DNA of 64,000 nt from Opacimonas sp014872805 (GCA_014872805.1 WKFN01000014.1:1-64000), one strand, 5' to 3'; positions 8,193-17,802 are shown, numbered from the stretch's first letter. A program made the numbers and translations. The notes: generated from the sequence alone by a model not told the origin.

Positions 8193-9392
8193 TTAGGGTG
8201 AAGCATCCCTTGCATAAAGAAAATATTTTTTTGCTTTAACCTTATACGCTTTCAACTCTGTTTGCCACTTTTGTTCAAGCGCCTTTAGTTTGTCTCGATT
8301 GCCAAGAGCCATGCGTAACTCCGACGTACCAGCAAGCTTGTCAAAAAAATCCGTCGAGGTAAAAAAAGCGTCATTGTGTAGCTTACTTTGCGTAAAGGCA
8401 TGTTGAATCAGACTGACATCAAAGCCGCTCAATAATGGGTTCGTTTGTTTAATCAACATTGCGTGAATAGCTTGGTCTTGCCATTTGGGATATGGTGCGG
8501 CGTATGGAGTCGATATTGGCGTAATTGAAACGGTGTTGCCCGAAAGTATTATACGAGGATGCCCAATCATTTGGAAAGGAAATGGAGTACCTCTGCCGAT
8601 ACTGAATGTGGTTGGCTCCAGCAAACATAAGGACGCATAAAACTGAATTGCCGCAGCATTGGGTAAGTTAGGGCTCGGGGGGATCGGTAACTCATACGTA
8701 TCCGCTGCACTGTAATGCGCGACAGGCACAACCGTTAGAGACAAGGATTCGGCATTGGCAATCCAACGTTCTCCTTTAATCATTAAGGCTAGTTCCCCCA
8801 CAGTTAACCCATGTAAAACCGGTATTGGGTGCATGCCGACAAAGGATTGCAGTTCAAGATCAAGGATAGGCCCTGCAATGTGCGCAATATTAGGGTTGGG
8901 CCGGTCGAGAATGATCATGGGGATACCAAACTCCGCTGCGGCTTCCATCACATAATGCATCGTGGAAATATAGGTATAGAATCGCACTCCGACATCTTGG
9001 ATATCAAAGATAATAACGTCGATGCCTTCTAGCATGGCTGCACTTGGCTTTTTTTGTTTACCATACAGCGACACGATAGGTAATCGGGTCGATGGATCCA
9101 CTCCGTCTAGGACGGTTTCTCCCGCACCTTTATTCCCCCGAAACCCATGTTCAGGAGCAAAAACCGTACGGACATCGACCCCTTTCTCTAATAAAATATC
9201 AACTAAGTGTTGATCACCAACGGTTGCAGTTTGATTTACAACGAGCCCGACATTTTTATTTTTTAAAAGGTGTAGGTACTCACTAACTTGTGCTGCACCA
9301 AGTTGATCCTGGCCGACTTGAGCCACAGCAACATGAGAGTAAACCCAATAGGCGCAACTCCAAATAAAGAGTCGCACACAATGCATGAACAT
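8193..9392 (-). CDS. namZ: DUF1343 / NamZ-type exo-beta-N-acetylmuramidase, exported
   Basis: A 399-residue member of the DUF1343 family, whose characterised members (NamZ, GH171) remove MurNAc from non-reducing ends of peptidoglycan fragments. Family motifs are visible: NVGLVVNQTA, FAPEHGFRGNKGAGE, FDIQDVGVRFYTYISTM, LDRPNPN and GRGTPFPFQMIG. An N-terminal hydrophobic segment ending AVAQ suggests export. The ATG lies 3 bases after the murQ stop, with AAGGA upstream, so the two are surely one operon. With the exported NagZ-like enzyme opposite, the pair could alternately trim GlcNAc and MurNAc. Activity is inferred from family, not shown here. Confidence 0.87.
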   Translation of the reverse strand: MFMHCVRLFIWSCAYWVYSHVAVAQVGQDQLGAAQVSEYLHLLKNKNVGLVVNQTATVGDQHLVDILLEKGVDVRTVFAPEHGFRGNKGAGETVLDGVDPSTRLPIVSLYGKQKKPSAAMLEGIDVIIFDIQDVGVRFYTYISTMHYVMEAAAEFGIPMIILDRPNPNIAHIAGPILDLELQSFVGMHPIPVLHGLTVGELALMIKGERWIANAESLSLTVVPVAHYSAADTYELPIPPSPNLPNAAAIQFYASLCLLEPTTFSIGRGTPFPFQMIGHPRIILSGNTVSITPISTPYAAPYPKWQDQAIHAMLIKQTNPLLSGFDVSLIQHAFTQSKLHNDAFFTSTDFFDKLAGTSELRMALGNRDKLKALEQKWQTELKAYKVKAKKYFLYARDASP

Positions 9393-9395
9393 GGC

Positions 9396-10334
9396 CTAAT
9401 CCTTCCCTACATTGGTGGGGGATTCAAGTGCGGCGCGCAAAAAACCATGATGCTCATCCAGTAATCTGCGTGCCGTCGTGCTCTCTAATCCTGAATGCAC
9501 CATCAAAATGGCCAATTTAGCACTGTGATCGGCTGCGATAAGTGCCGCACTGGCCACATCTTCACTGCATTGAGTGGCTTGCATTACAATGCGTTTGGCA
9601 CGAGCAACGAGTTTGGCATTGCTCGCATTAACATCCACCATGAGATTTTGATATACCTTACCCAGCTTGACCATGACAGTGGTACTGATCATATTCAAAA
9701 TCATCTTTTGTGAGGTACCGGCTTTCATCCGAGTCGATCCAGTGACGACCTCAGACCCAACTGGTGCACATATAACATGTTGGGCAAGCGAGTTGATGAT
9801 GCCATTAGGATTGTTGCTTATCGAAATAGTAAGTGCTTGCTTTTGATTGGCATATTGCAATGCGCCAACCGCGTAAGGCGTGCGCCCAGAGGCGGCGATA
9901 GAAACCACACAATCCTTTTCAGTGATGTGCTTATCCGCTAAGTCTTGTATAGCGAGATTGGGATCATCTTCAGCACCTTCTGCGGCTTTAATAAATGCTC
10001 TTTCCCCTCCAGCAATGCAGGCCTGAATCATGGTATCTGGCACACTGAATGTCGGGCGGCATTCCACCGCGTCAATGATCCCCATCCTGCCAGAGGTACC
10101 CGCGCCACAATATAACAAACGCCCTCCTTGCTTGAGCCTAATGACGATTGCATCCACAGCGTGAGTGATTTGGGGTATGACAGAACAAATTGTAGAGGCC
10201 ACCCTTTGGTCTTCTCGGTTAATGAGTGTCAATATCTCGCTCGTGCTTAAAGTATCTAATTTCATTGAATCAGGATGACGGGATTCAGATAAAATAGCAT
10301 TGAGTTCATCTTGTGACGCACTAGGCTGGGTCAT
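9396..10334 (-). CDS. murQ: N-acetylmuramic acid 6-phosphate etherase
   Basis: MurQ (312 residues) cleaves the D-lactyl ether of MurNAc-6-phosphate, giving GlcNAc-6-phosphate and lactate in the cytosol. It is a single SIS-domain protein with YCGAGTSGRMGIIDAVECRP near residues 75-95, the AASGRTPYAVGAL phosphosugar loop, and the family-specific TRMKAGTSQKMILNMISTT and VDVNASNAKL segments. Length is typical. It is the first gene of a murQ-namZ operon. MurQ needs a phosphorylated substrate from a MurNAc PTS (MurP), a sugar kinase or AnmK; none is next to it here. Confidence 0.96.
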   Translation of the reverse strand: MTQPSASQDELNAILSESRHPDSMKLDTLSTSEILTLINREDQRVASTICSVIPQITHAVDAIVIRLKQGGRLLYCGAGTSGRMGIIDAVECRPTFSVPDTMIQACIAGGERAFIKAAEGAEDDPNLAIQDLADKHITEKDCVVSIAASGRTPYAVGALQYANQKQALTISISNNPNGIINSLAQHVICAPVGSEVVTGSTRMKAGTSQKMILNMISTTVMVKLGKVYQNLMVDVNASNAKLVARAKRIVMQATQCSEDVASAALIAADHSAKLAILMVHSGLESTTARRLLDEHHGFLRAALESPTNVGKD

Positions 10335-10422
10335 ACTTGTGATTTTCCAGATAAACAGATCAGTGTACTAACGAGTGTACCGAGACACAATTGCCATGTA
10401 AATCCTAGTTACCGCCAAACAG

Positions 10423-10617
10423 TCAATACAATACCACATACGCTGTTATCAGAAAGATGGACAGCAGTACACTGGCAGGCTCAATGTTGGTAAAAATAAG
10501 CATAGACAGAGCAAACGCAGCCATGAAGAGTCGAGCGGCAACATGAGAACGATTGACCCACTAACCTGATATGACTAGAATCGCAATATAGTTAAAAATA
10601 TCAGAATATCGAGCCAT
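10423..10617 (-). pseudogene. Small membrane protein remnant with in-frame amber stop
   Basis: This lies in the 353-base murQ-alr gap. A minus-strand frame starts at ATG 10617 (MARYSDIFNYIAILVISG), meets TAG at 10561-10563, then stays open as WVNRSHVAARLFMAAFALSM and two hydrophobic stretches ending AYVVLY at 10423. Apart from the single amber, the 65-codon frame reads like a small inner-membrane protein with two or three helices. It is probably a recently inactivated gene, but a chance frame cannot be excluded. I do not recognise a family. Nothing else was seen in the gap. Confidence 0.4.
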
Positions 10618-10687
10618 TAGTATTCAGACATATTGATGTGATTGAACGGATTGAATATTTTTCAGCATCACGTGAAAGGACTGAAAG

Positions 10688-11776
10688 TTGCAACGCAAAA
10701 CCTTCGCCGAGATCGACTTGGCCGCCTTACGGCACAATATTAAGCTTTTGGATAATGGCCAGGCAACGCTGATTGGTGTGGTCAAAGCCAACGCGTATGG
10801 ACACGGTATCGAGGTCATTGCGCAGGAACTCACTCATTCAGGCGTAGAGGTTTTGGCAGTTGCATTTATTGATGAAGCAGTATTGTTGAGAACACGTGGC
10901 ATTCGTCAGCCAATCTTGGTGCTAGAGGGACCAATGGCTAAAGACGAGCTTGAGTGGATGCTCGCGCATAATTGCTGGCCGATGCTGCATACACCAGAGC
11001 AATTTATGTGGTTACCCAAAAACAGTGAGCCGAGTGTGCCCATTTGGTGCAAACTAGACACTGGTATGCATCGTTTAGGACTTAGCCCCGAAGAATTGGA
11101 ACCAGTGTTATCACAAGCGAGCTTGCAGGGCATCAAAAATAACATCGTATTGGCGACGCATTTTGCGTGCGCGGATACGCCCAATGATCCATTCTCTCAA
11201 CAACAACTAGCGCGATTCACTCGAATTCAGCAGAAGTTTAATTGTCCAGTGAGCATCAGTAATTCTGCAGGGCATATATACCAACTGGGTCAAAGTATTG
11301 AGCAACAACAATATGCACGTGTTGGGATCAGTTTGTACGGTTGTGCGCCCAGTAATCAGGTTGAAGACATTGTTCGATTGGATTTGCGCCCCGTTATGAC
11401 TTTGCAAGCCCCAGTGATTGCCTTACGACAAGTCAAGCAAGGCAGTAGTGTTGGATACGGGCAAAGCTGGCGTGCAGAACGTGATTGTTTGATTGCGACG
11501 GTTGCAATTGGATACGCCGATGGATATCCACGCCATGCTAGTAATTGTGCGCATGTGATGCTCAATGGGGTGACTTGCCCAGTGGTTGGCCAAGTATCAA
11601 TGGATATGATCACAATTGATGTCACGGATGCTTCAGTAAATATTGGGGATTGGGTAGAGCTATGGGGGAACAAGTACCCTGTCGAGCAGTTTGCCAACGC
11701 CATTGGAACCATCAATTATGAGTGTGTTACGCGTGTTTCAGAACGAGTGCCAAGACTGTACTTGCATCCACAATAA
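10688..11776 (+). CDS. alr: Alanine racemase
   Basis: A 362-residue PLP-dependent fold-III enzyme interconverting L- and D-alanine for peptidoglycan synthesis. The PLP lysine is in GVVKANAYGHG (Lys33), and the opposing catalytic tyrosine is expected in SSVGYGQSW. Other family motifs are WCKLDTGMHRLG, SNSAGHIY, RVGISLYG, and AIGYADGYPR. The start is TTG 10688, giving MQRKTFAEIDLAALRHN, which aligns with family N-termini; AAAGGA lies upstream and there is no in-frame ATG before the barrel. Its place after murQ-namZ fits wall-precursor metabolism, although it is transcribed the other way. Confidence 0.96.
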   Translation: MQRKTFAEIDLAALRHNIKLLDNGQATLIGVVKANAYGHGIEVIAQELTHSGVEVLAVAFIDEAVLLRTRGIRQPILVLEGPMAKDELEWMLAHNCWPMLHTPEQFMWLPKNSEPSVPIWCKLDTGMHRLGLSPEELEPVLSQASLQGIKNNIVLATHFACADTPNDPFSQQQLARFTRIQQKFNCPVSISNSAGHIYQLGQSIEQQQYARVGISLYGCAPSNQVEDIVRLDLRPVMTLQAPVIALRQVKQGSSVGYGQSWRAERDCLIATVAIGYADGYPRHASNCAHVMLNGVTCPVVGQVSMDMITIDVTDASVNIGDWVELWGNKYPVEQFANAIGTINYECVTRVSERVPRLYLHPQ

Positions 11777-11810
11777 ATAGATTAAAAAAAGTAATCCAAT
11801 ACACTAATTT

Positions 11811-11856
11811 AATTTACGCATGATAACTAGTCAAAATCACTAAAAAAGCGTAAATT
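11811..11856. promoter_or_regulatory. 9-bp inverted repeat upstream of putA
   Basis: AATTTACGC (11811-11819) and GCGTAAATT (11848-11856) are perfect inverted copies separated by 28 bases, in the 128-base alr-putA gap and about 50 bases before the putA ATG. The arms could be half-sites for a regulator acting at putA, or a long-loop stem. No T-run follows, so it is not an intrinsic terminator. Confidence 0.35.
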
Positions 11857-11904
11857 TGCATTGCTAATAATAATATAAGACAGAAATCTTTTAAGGGGCA
11901 ATGC

Positions 11905-14900
11905 ATGTTGTTATCTCTCCCTGATTCCGCACATTCTTTTTTGCGTCAAACGATTCGACAACACTATCGCATCGACGAAGCTCAGGCAATGGCAAGTATT
12001 TTGCCTCGGGCAGAAATCCCGTTAACCCAGCGCACTCGAGCATGGGAGCGTGCCCGTAAGATGGTGTTGCACATTCGTCAAGCACAACAGGGACACCGAG
12101 GAGTCGATGCGTTGCTTAATGAATTTTCGCTCTCCACAGCAGAAGGCATTGCGTTAATGCGTTTGGCGGAAGCCTTATTGCGCATTCCCGATACCAAAAC
12201 CCAGGACGATTTAATTCGAGATAAATTGGCACGAGGCGAATGGACACCGCATCTAGGTAATAGCGATTCGCTGTTTGTAAATGCCTCAGCTTGGGGGTTA
12301 TTGTTTACTGGTAACTTAGTTGAGTACGCTGATGAAAAACGCGCAGCTGAGTTTGGAGTATTGAAAAAAACCCTCGGCCGTCTTGGTGAACCAGTAATAC
12401 GTAAATCCATGAATATTGCGATGAAAGTCATGGGTAAGCAGTTTGTAATGGGGGAGACAATAAACGAAGCAGTTAAACGAGCTCGTACTAAAGAATCAGC
12501 GGGTTATGCATATTCTTACGACATGCTTGGCGAAGGTGCTCGGACGCAGCATGATGCCGATCGCTATTATCAAAATTACGTCGATGCGATTCATGTTATC
12601 GGTAAAGCGGCAGAGGGCAAAGGGCCAATCAAATCCCCCGGAATTTCAGTCAAGTTATCTGCGATCCACCCTCGCTATGAATGGACGCATTACGATCGAG
12701 TTATGTCGGAGTTACCGCATAGATTAAAGTCGCTATGTGTTCTCGCCAAACAGTACGATATTAGTTTGACAGTAGATGCCGAAGAATCAGAGCGACTGGA
12801 TATTTCGTTAGACATTATTGGGCAAGTGTACAGTGATCCTGAACTCGCGCCATGGTGTGGTTTTGGTCTGGCCGTTCAAGCGTATCAAACCAGAGCGATT
12901 CATGTCATTGATTATTTGTGCGAGCTAAGTCAATCGGTCGGGCGCAAGTTAATGGTTCGTCTGGTGAAAGGGGCCTACTGGGATTCGGAAATTAAGCATT
13001 CACAACAACTCGGTGTTGCCCATTATCCGGTCTTTACCCGTAAATCTTCTACCGATGTATCTTATCATGCGTGCGCTAATAAACTGCTGGCGCATCGCGA
13101 TACGATTTTCCCCCAATTTGCCACGCATAATGCGTATACCGCATCGGTCATCATCGAAGCGTCAGGCGGTTGCAAAGATGATTTTGAGTTTCAGTGTTTA
13201 CATGGCATGGGTGATTCACTATATGACCAGGTGGTTTCAGAAGAAAAAATTCAATGTCGAGTTTACGCACCCGTCGGACAGCATGAAGACTTGTTGGCTT
13301 ACTTGGTAAGACGATTGTTAGAAAATGGTGCGAATTCCTCATTTGTAAATGCTATTGTTGATCCTGACTTACCCGTTGAGTCGTTGTTAATGGATCCTGT
13401 GGAGCGTACAACAAGACTGGCTCAGATTGCCAATACACAAATACCTCTGCCCACCCAAATGTTCCAAGATCGCAAGAACTCAAAAGGTCTTGATATTTTT
13501 GACCAGCAGGGAATCGAGCCATTAGTAGAAAAAATTAATCAGTTTGTGGCTACTTACCTACCCCTGGATTTATCGCAAAAGCCATATCAGTCAGATGATC
13601 AACTTGTCATATATAACCCAGCTCGGCCAAATGACGTCATTGCAGTGCTTCCAAAAGACAACCAAGACGCAATGTTGGACAAATTAACTAAAGCCCAACA
13701 AGTACAGTTAGTATGGTCTTCAATCAGCGCAAAGGAGCGAGCTAAATACATTAATCAACTGGCAGATGCACTAGAAATCCATCAAGCCGAGTTGATCGGA
13801 TTGTGTATGCAAGAAGCGGGTAAAGTGTTGCAAGACAGTATCGACGAGATCCGCGAAGCCGTAGATTTTTGTCGTTATTATGCGGTCGAAGCTCAAAAAC
13901 TTGCAAAAGATCCACGTTTATCACCACGAGGCGTTGTTTTATGTATTAGTCCATGGAACTTTCCGTTGGCGATATTTTTGGGTCAAGTGGTGGCAGCCTT
14001 GGTCACTGGTAATACGGTATTGGCGAAACCCGCAGAACAAACCAGTCTCATTGCGCATTTTACAAGAGAGTTGATGACACAAGTCGGGATCCCTTTAGAT
14101 GTGTGTCAGTTAATTTTTTCTGATGGCAATCCAGTTGGTGAGTGTTTACTTCCAGATGAACGAATCAATGCTGTAATGTTCACTGGCTCAACGCAAACAG
14201 GCACTCGAATATCCCAAACTCTAGCTCAGCGCAAGCATGAGCAAGTGCCACTGATTGCAGAAACAGGCGGCCAAAATTGTATGATTGTCGATTCAACGGC
14301 TCTCCCTGAGCAGGTGGTTGATGATGTAATTACTTCCGGTTTTCAAAGTGCCGGGCAACGTTGTTCCGCACTGCGAGTCTTATACGTGCAAGAAGACATT
14401 GCCGATAAGGTCATTACTATGATCAGTGGGGCTATGCGAGAGCTAAATATCGGTTTGCCTTCCAATTTAGCGACCGATATAGGGCCTGTTATTGATGCCA
14501 AAGCATTGCGAAACTTGGAACAACACGCACATTACATGAGCGACTTAATTGGCCAAGGACATGCTCAATGCCATTATCAATGCGAGATTGATAATGAACT
14601 AGAAGGCTACTTTTGGGCGCCAAGACTCTATGAAATCGATTCTATTTCTCGACTCGAAGGTGAGGTGTTTGGGCCCTGTGTCCATGTGATTCGCTTTAAA
14701 GGCGATGAGATAGACGCGGTCGTGGAGCAAATTAATGCAACCGGCTTTGGTTTGACAATGGGGATCCATTCTCGTCTTGAATTTCGGGCAGAAGCCTTGT
14801 CACGTGCATCTCGCGCCGGTAATGTCTATATTAATCGCAATATGATCGGCGCTGTGGTGGGAGTACAACCTTTTGGTGGACGCGGCCTTTCTGGTACGGG

Positions 14901-15720
14901 GCCAAAAGCGGGTGGACCGAATTATTTACCCCGTTTGTTATGTGAAAAAGCAACGCCTAAAGTTGGCGCTGCAGTTAGTCATCACGATGAATTGTTACAA
15001 TCGACTCAGAATTCACAGGACGAAGTCAATGCTATGTTGACTGCATCAGAAGCACAATTTTCTGCTTGGAGAGGATTATCTGTTATGCAGCGCACTTCGG
15101 TATTGCGCCAGATGTTGGCTCAATTAGATGACGTACCTATGTTACTCAACTTTGCCGATGACCTTGAAAGAACACTGGGGGTGTGTCGTCAACAATTAAT
15201 GGACATTGAAAAGCATTTGAAGACCCCTAGGGTGTTACCTGGTCCTACAGGTGAGCGCAATGTTTTGCAGTATGAACCGCGAGGTATCTTGGTCTGTTTG
15301 GCCGATAAGGAAGTGTCATTTGAATACTGGGCTTTGTCTTTGGTCACAGCATTAGGCACGGGTAATATGGTAATCTCGGTCGTTTCGGATGAGTTTTATG
15401 CTCCGGCACAGGCTTTTGCGCAAAAATTAGCGAAAACAGGAAGATCATCAGATATATTTCAAATTGCAAGATTACATCATGTGCAGGCTTTATTGAAAGA
15501 CGCGAGGTTAGCAGGGGTTATCATTGATAGCCAATCCATGCGTAGCGGCGTGATAAGCTCTATGCTGGCAGCGCGTGAAGGAGCAATTTTACCCGTGATC
15601 ACGGCTGAATATAATGATACTCTACTGCAACGCACAGTCACAGAAAAAACCATCAGTATCGATACCACTGCATCTGGAGGCAACACCTTGTTAATGACAT
15701 TGGTCGATAGCGATGACTAG
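11905..15720 (+). CDS. putA: Bifunctional proline dehydrogenase / L-glutamate gamma-semialdehyde dehydrogenase
   Basis: PutA (1271 residues) oxidises proline to glutamate in two steps. The FAD-dependent proline dehydrogenase barrel spans roughly 130-500 (LMVRLVKGAYWDSEIK, RKSSTDVSYHACA, EFQCLHGMGD). The aldehyde dehydrogenase spans about 570-1040, with ETGGQN and catalytic Cys820 in SAGQRCSALR. A further ~200-residue C-terminal ALDH-like domain follows, as in long PutAs. There is no N-terminal ribbon-helix-helix DNA-binding domain, so it should not repress its own gene as E. coli PutA does. The start is ATG 11905, six bases after AAGGGG; an out-of-frame ATG lies at 11901. The enzyme is membrane-associated and passes electrons to quinone. 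Confidence 0.97.
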   Translation: MLLSLPDSAHSFLRQTIRQHYRIDEAQAMASILPRAEIPLTQRTRAWERARKMVLHIRQAQQGHRGVDALLNEFSLSTAEGIALMRLAEALLRIPDTKTQDDLIRDKLARGEWTPHLGNSDSLFVNASAWGLLFTGNLVEYADEKRAAEFGVLKKTLGRLGEPVIRKSMNIAMKVMGKQFVMGETINEAVKRARTKESAGYAYSYDMLGEGARTQHDADRYYQNYVDAIHVIGKAAEGKGPIKSPGISVKLSAIHPRYEWTHYDRVMSELPHRLKSLCVLAKQYDISLTVDAEESERLDISLDIIGQVYSDPELAPWCGFGLAVQAYQTRAIHVIDYLCELSQSVGRKLMVRLVKGAYWDSEIKHSQQLGVAHYPVFTRKSSTDVSYHACANKLLAHRDTIFPQFATHNAYTASVIIEASGGCKDDFEFQCLHGMGDSLYDQVVSEEKIQCRVYAPVGQHEDLLAYLVRRLLENGANSSFVNAIVDPDLPVESLLMDPVERTTRLAQIANTQIPLPTQMFQDRKNSKGLDIFDQQGIEPLVEKINQFVATYLPLDLSQKPYQSDDQLVIYNPARPNDVIAVLPKDNQDAMLDKLTKAQQVQLVWSSISAKERAKYINQLADALEIHQAELIGLCMQEAGKVLQDSIDEIREAVDFCRYYAVEAQKLAKDPRLSPRGVVLCISPWNFPLAIFLGQVVAALVTGNTVLAKPAEQTSLIAHFTRELMTQVGIPLDVCQLIFSDGNPVGECLLPDERINAVMFTGSTQTGTRISQTLAQRKHEQVPLIAETGGQNCMIVDSTALPEQVVDDVITSGFQSAGQRCSALRVLYVQEDIADKVITMISGAMRELNIGLPSNLATDIGPVIDAKALRNLEQHAHYMSDLIGQGHAQCHYQCEIDNELEGYFWAPRLYEIDSISRLEGEVFGPCVHVIRFKGDEIDAVVEQINATGFGLTMGIHSRLEFRAEALSRASRAGNVYINRNMIGAVVGVQPFGGRGLSGTGPKAGGPNYLPRLLCEKATPKVGAAVSHHDELLQSTQNSQDEVNAMLTASEAQFSAWRGLSVMQRTSVLRQMLAQLDDVPMLLNFADDLERTLGVCRQQLMDIEKHLKTPRVLPGPTGERNVLQYEPRGILVCLADKEVSFEYWALSLVTALGTGNMVISVVSDEFYAPAQAFAQKLAKTGRSSDIFQIARLHHVQALLKDARLAGVIIDSQSMRSGVISSMLAAREGAILPVITAEYNDTLLQRTVTEKTISIDTTASGGNTLLMTLVDSDD

Positions 15721-15731
15721 TTAGGGTATTA

Positions 15732-17252
15732 ATGGACGTTAATCAACCGCAGACAAAACCTTTGGAAGTCGAGCTTAAGCTCATTACTCAGCACGATGCA
15801 TTAAGTGTTTTCCAAGAAATAATACTGCCTCAATTTTCAGGTACGGTAGAGAAGGTTTCGGCAACGCTCAAAAATCAGTATTTTGATACGCCTGAACAGT
15901 TACTGAGACAGCACCGGATGGGGCTGAGAGTGCGCAGTATTAATGACGTTCATGAGCAGACTTTAAAACAAAAAGGGGCTGTCGTTGGTGGTTTGCATCG
16001 ACGTCCCGAATATAATGTGCCACTTGCCACAGCAAATGTCGATATTCGGTTATTTCCAGAAGAAATTTGGCCGAGTGATTTTCATATCAATACCGTTCAA
16101 GATGCGTTGGTACCTATTTTTACGACTCACTTCCATCGCACAACGTTTACCTTAGCTGATGCAAGCGGTAACGTGTTTGAGGTGGTGTTTGATGTGGGGG
16201 ATATCGCAACAGATAAGGCCAACCGCGCAATCAATGAAATTGAGTTAGAGCTTGTCAAAGGACAACCAGAACAACTATTTGCCTTTGCCAAAATAATTGC
16301 CAAACACATTCCGGTTAGGGTAAATGTTCTGACCAAGGCTGCGTTCGGCTATGCTCTAGCGAATGGCAAAGAGTTTAAAGTAAAACATTTACCTTATGTA
16401 CTCCCACTATCTCGCCATGCAACTACTGAAGAAGCATTTATTGCCGCGGTAAATGCTGCGTTAAGCCACTGGCAATATAACCAAAGTGTTTATATGGAGT
16501 CCTTTAAGTTACAGGCACTGACTGAAGTGGTCAAGGGAATACGTCTGCTATTACAAGCTTTGTCATTATATTTACCTGTATTACAGTGTCGCGAGTTGTT
16601 GAACCTGCATAAGCAACTGATCAAGTTTTCACAGCAATTAGATTGGGAAGATGAGATTCATGCCATTCGATACTTGCGTTCTCGTAAAGGACCTTTCAGC
16701 AAACGCATCAATAAAGAACAAGGCTTGATGGGGTACTTACAAGGTCGCAAAGAGGGTATTTTAAACACACAAGCTCCCCAAGAAATCATCTTTTCTCAAC
16801 AATCGTCTATTTTGCAATTAACAACGGCGGAGCTCATGTTATTAAAACCATGGCGAAGCGTTGCAAAAGCTTATGACGCTCCCGTTACCGAACACGCTCA
16901 TGGCTGGCTTTCACAGGGTTGGCAAACTATTCTGCAAGCGATGCCCAAGCGCGCTATGACAGTCACACAATATCTCTCTACAGAAGCTATGTTACGTCAA
17001 ATATTGCGCAATGGCTTTATGCTGGCGGGCTTGTTTGACGAAGAACGAGAACAATTTCGCGCTCCTTGGTTAGATCTTGCACTAGGTTTAGAAGAACTTA
17101 ATGCTCTGGTGTTACTCGATGAGATTTTGTTGGAGATTGATCTCGATGAACAACATGAACTACAACAATGGACAAAAGACAAAATCAAAGCATTGTTAAA
17201 TGTAATGGAAATGACTCGTCAAGTTGCGATCAGTGCTGATATCTATTGGTGA
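15732..17252 (+). CDS. ygiF: CYTH-CHAD inorganic triphosphatase (YgiF-like)
   Basis: A 506-residue protein with an N-terminal CYTH triphosphate-tunnel domain (about 8-205). It opens with the hallmark ExExK (EVELKL) and has alternating charged strands such as LRVRSI, TLKQKG and EIELELVKG. A helical CHAD domain follows (about 220-505). E. coli YgiF hydrolyses inorganic triphosphate, and the CHAD domain is thought to bind polyphosphate. The ATG lies 11 bases after the putA stop, so both may be cotranscribed. Substrate is inferred from family. Confidence 0.85.
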   Translation: MDVNQPQTKPLEVELKLITQHDALSVFQEIILPQFSGTVEKVSATLKNQYFDTPEQLLRQHRMGLRVRSINDVHEQTLKQKGAVVGGLHRRPEYNVPLATANVDIRLFPEEIWPSDFHINTVQDALVPIFTTHFHRTTFTLADASGNVFEVVFDVGDIATDKANRAINEIELELVKGQPEQLFAFAKIIAKHIPVRVNVLTKAAFGYALANGKEFKVKHLPYVLPLSRHATTEEAFIAAVNAALSHWQYNQSVYMESFKLQALTEVVKGIRLLLQALSLYLPVLQCRELLNLHKQLIKFSQQLDWEDEIHAIRYLRSRKGPFSKRINKEQGLMGYLQGRKEGILNTQAPQEIIFSQQSSILQLTTAELMLLKPWRSVAKAYDAPVTEHAHGWLSQGWQTILQAMPKRAMTVTQYLSTEAMLRQILRNGFMLAGLFDEEREQFRAPWLDLALGLEELNALVLLDEILLEIDLDEQHELQQWTKDKIKALLNVMEMTRQVAISADIYW

Positions 17253-17277
17253 TCAGCAGTAATTAAGTTTAGAAGGT

Positions 17278-17793
17278 TTAGCAATATACAAACTTTGAAG
17301 GGCTGGCTTGGTAATACGATATGATATGATTCTGAGTAAGTTTAATTGGATAAGTCAAAGGAATGTAGTCAGTCAACTTGTGTGTATAAGCATTGATTAT
17401 CTGGTCAAAATGTTCGATCTGATGAAAACTGAATTTGTTAAACGCACTGTGCAAATGCTGAAGCGTATTGATTATTACCGAGTTTGGTCGTCGCACAAAA
17501 TAAATACGACGTTCAACTTGGTAAAACTGAGTGTTAAAAAACAACTGCCAGCCTGCTTCTCGCATTAATAATTTATCAGAGCTTTGGCACTCGGTCGGAA
17601 TGTTATGCTCTGCTGTCCAGATAAAACAATCATGACTCGCCAACATCCCATCACCGTGATAAATATCGATATGAGTCGGTTTTGGATTGAATGGATGCAA
17701 TAAATAAAGACCGGATCGAATCGGATGGCCAATAAATACGGGACGATTTTCCTGAGTGATAAACGTAAACATAATGTTCGGGTATTTAATCAA
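17278..17793 (-). CDS. Unrecognised protein, second copy of a tandem paralogue pair
   Basis: A 171-residue protein I do not recognise. It is clearly homologous to its upstream neighbour (17803-18336). Shared blocks are FTFxxQxNxP, HPFNPKPTxI/NPFHNKPTLI, DGxGxxAxxDCFxWxAExNIP, LLMREAGWQLFFN, FYQV, the RxPNxxIIN segment, and a C-terminus ISYYxAxPSxxVYC. Ten bases separate the genes. No signal peptide or membrane segment is evident; it is rich in aromatics, His and Asn. The start is uncertain: TTG 17793 gives the match to the neighbour, while ATG 17772 gives MFTFITQ. A terminal -VYC in both copies is notable. Confidence 0.65.
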   Translation of the reverse strand: MIKYPNIMFTFITQENRPVFIGHPIRSGLYLLHPFNPKPTHIDIYHGDGMLASHDCFIWTAEHNIPTECQSSDKLLMREAGWQLFFNTQFYQVERRIYFVRRPNSVIINTLQHLHSAFNKFSFHQIEHFDQIINAYTHKLTDYIPLTYPIKLTQNHIISYYQASPSKFVYC

Positions 17794-17802
17794 TCCACTG
17801 CT

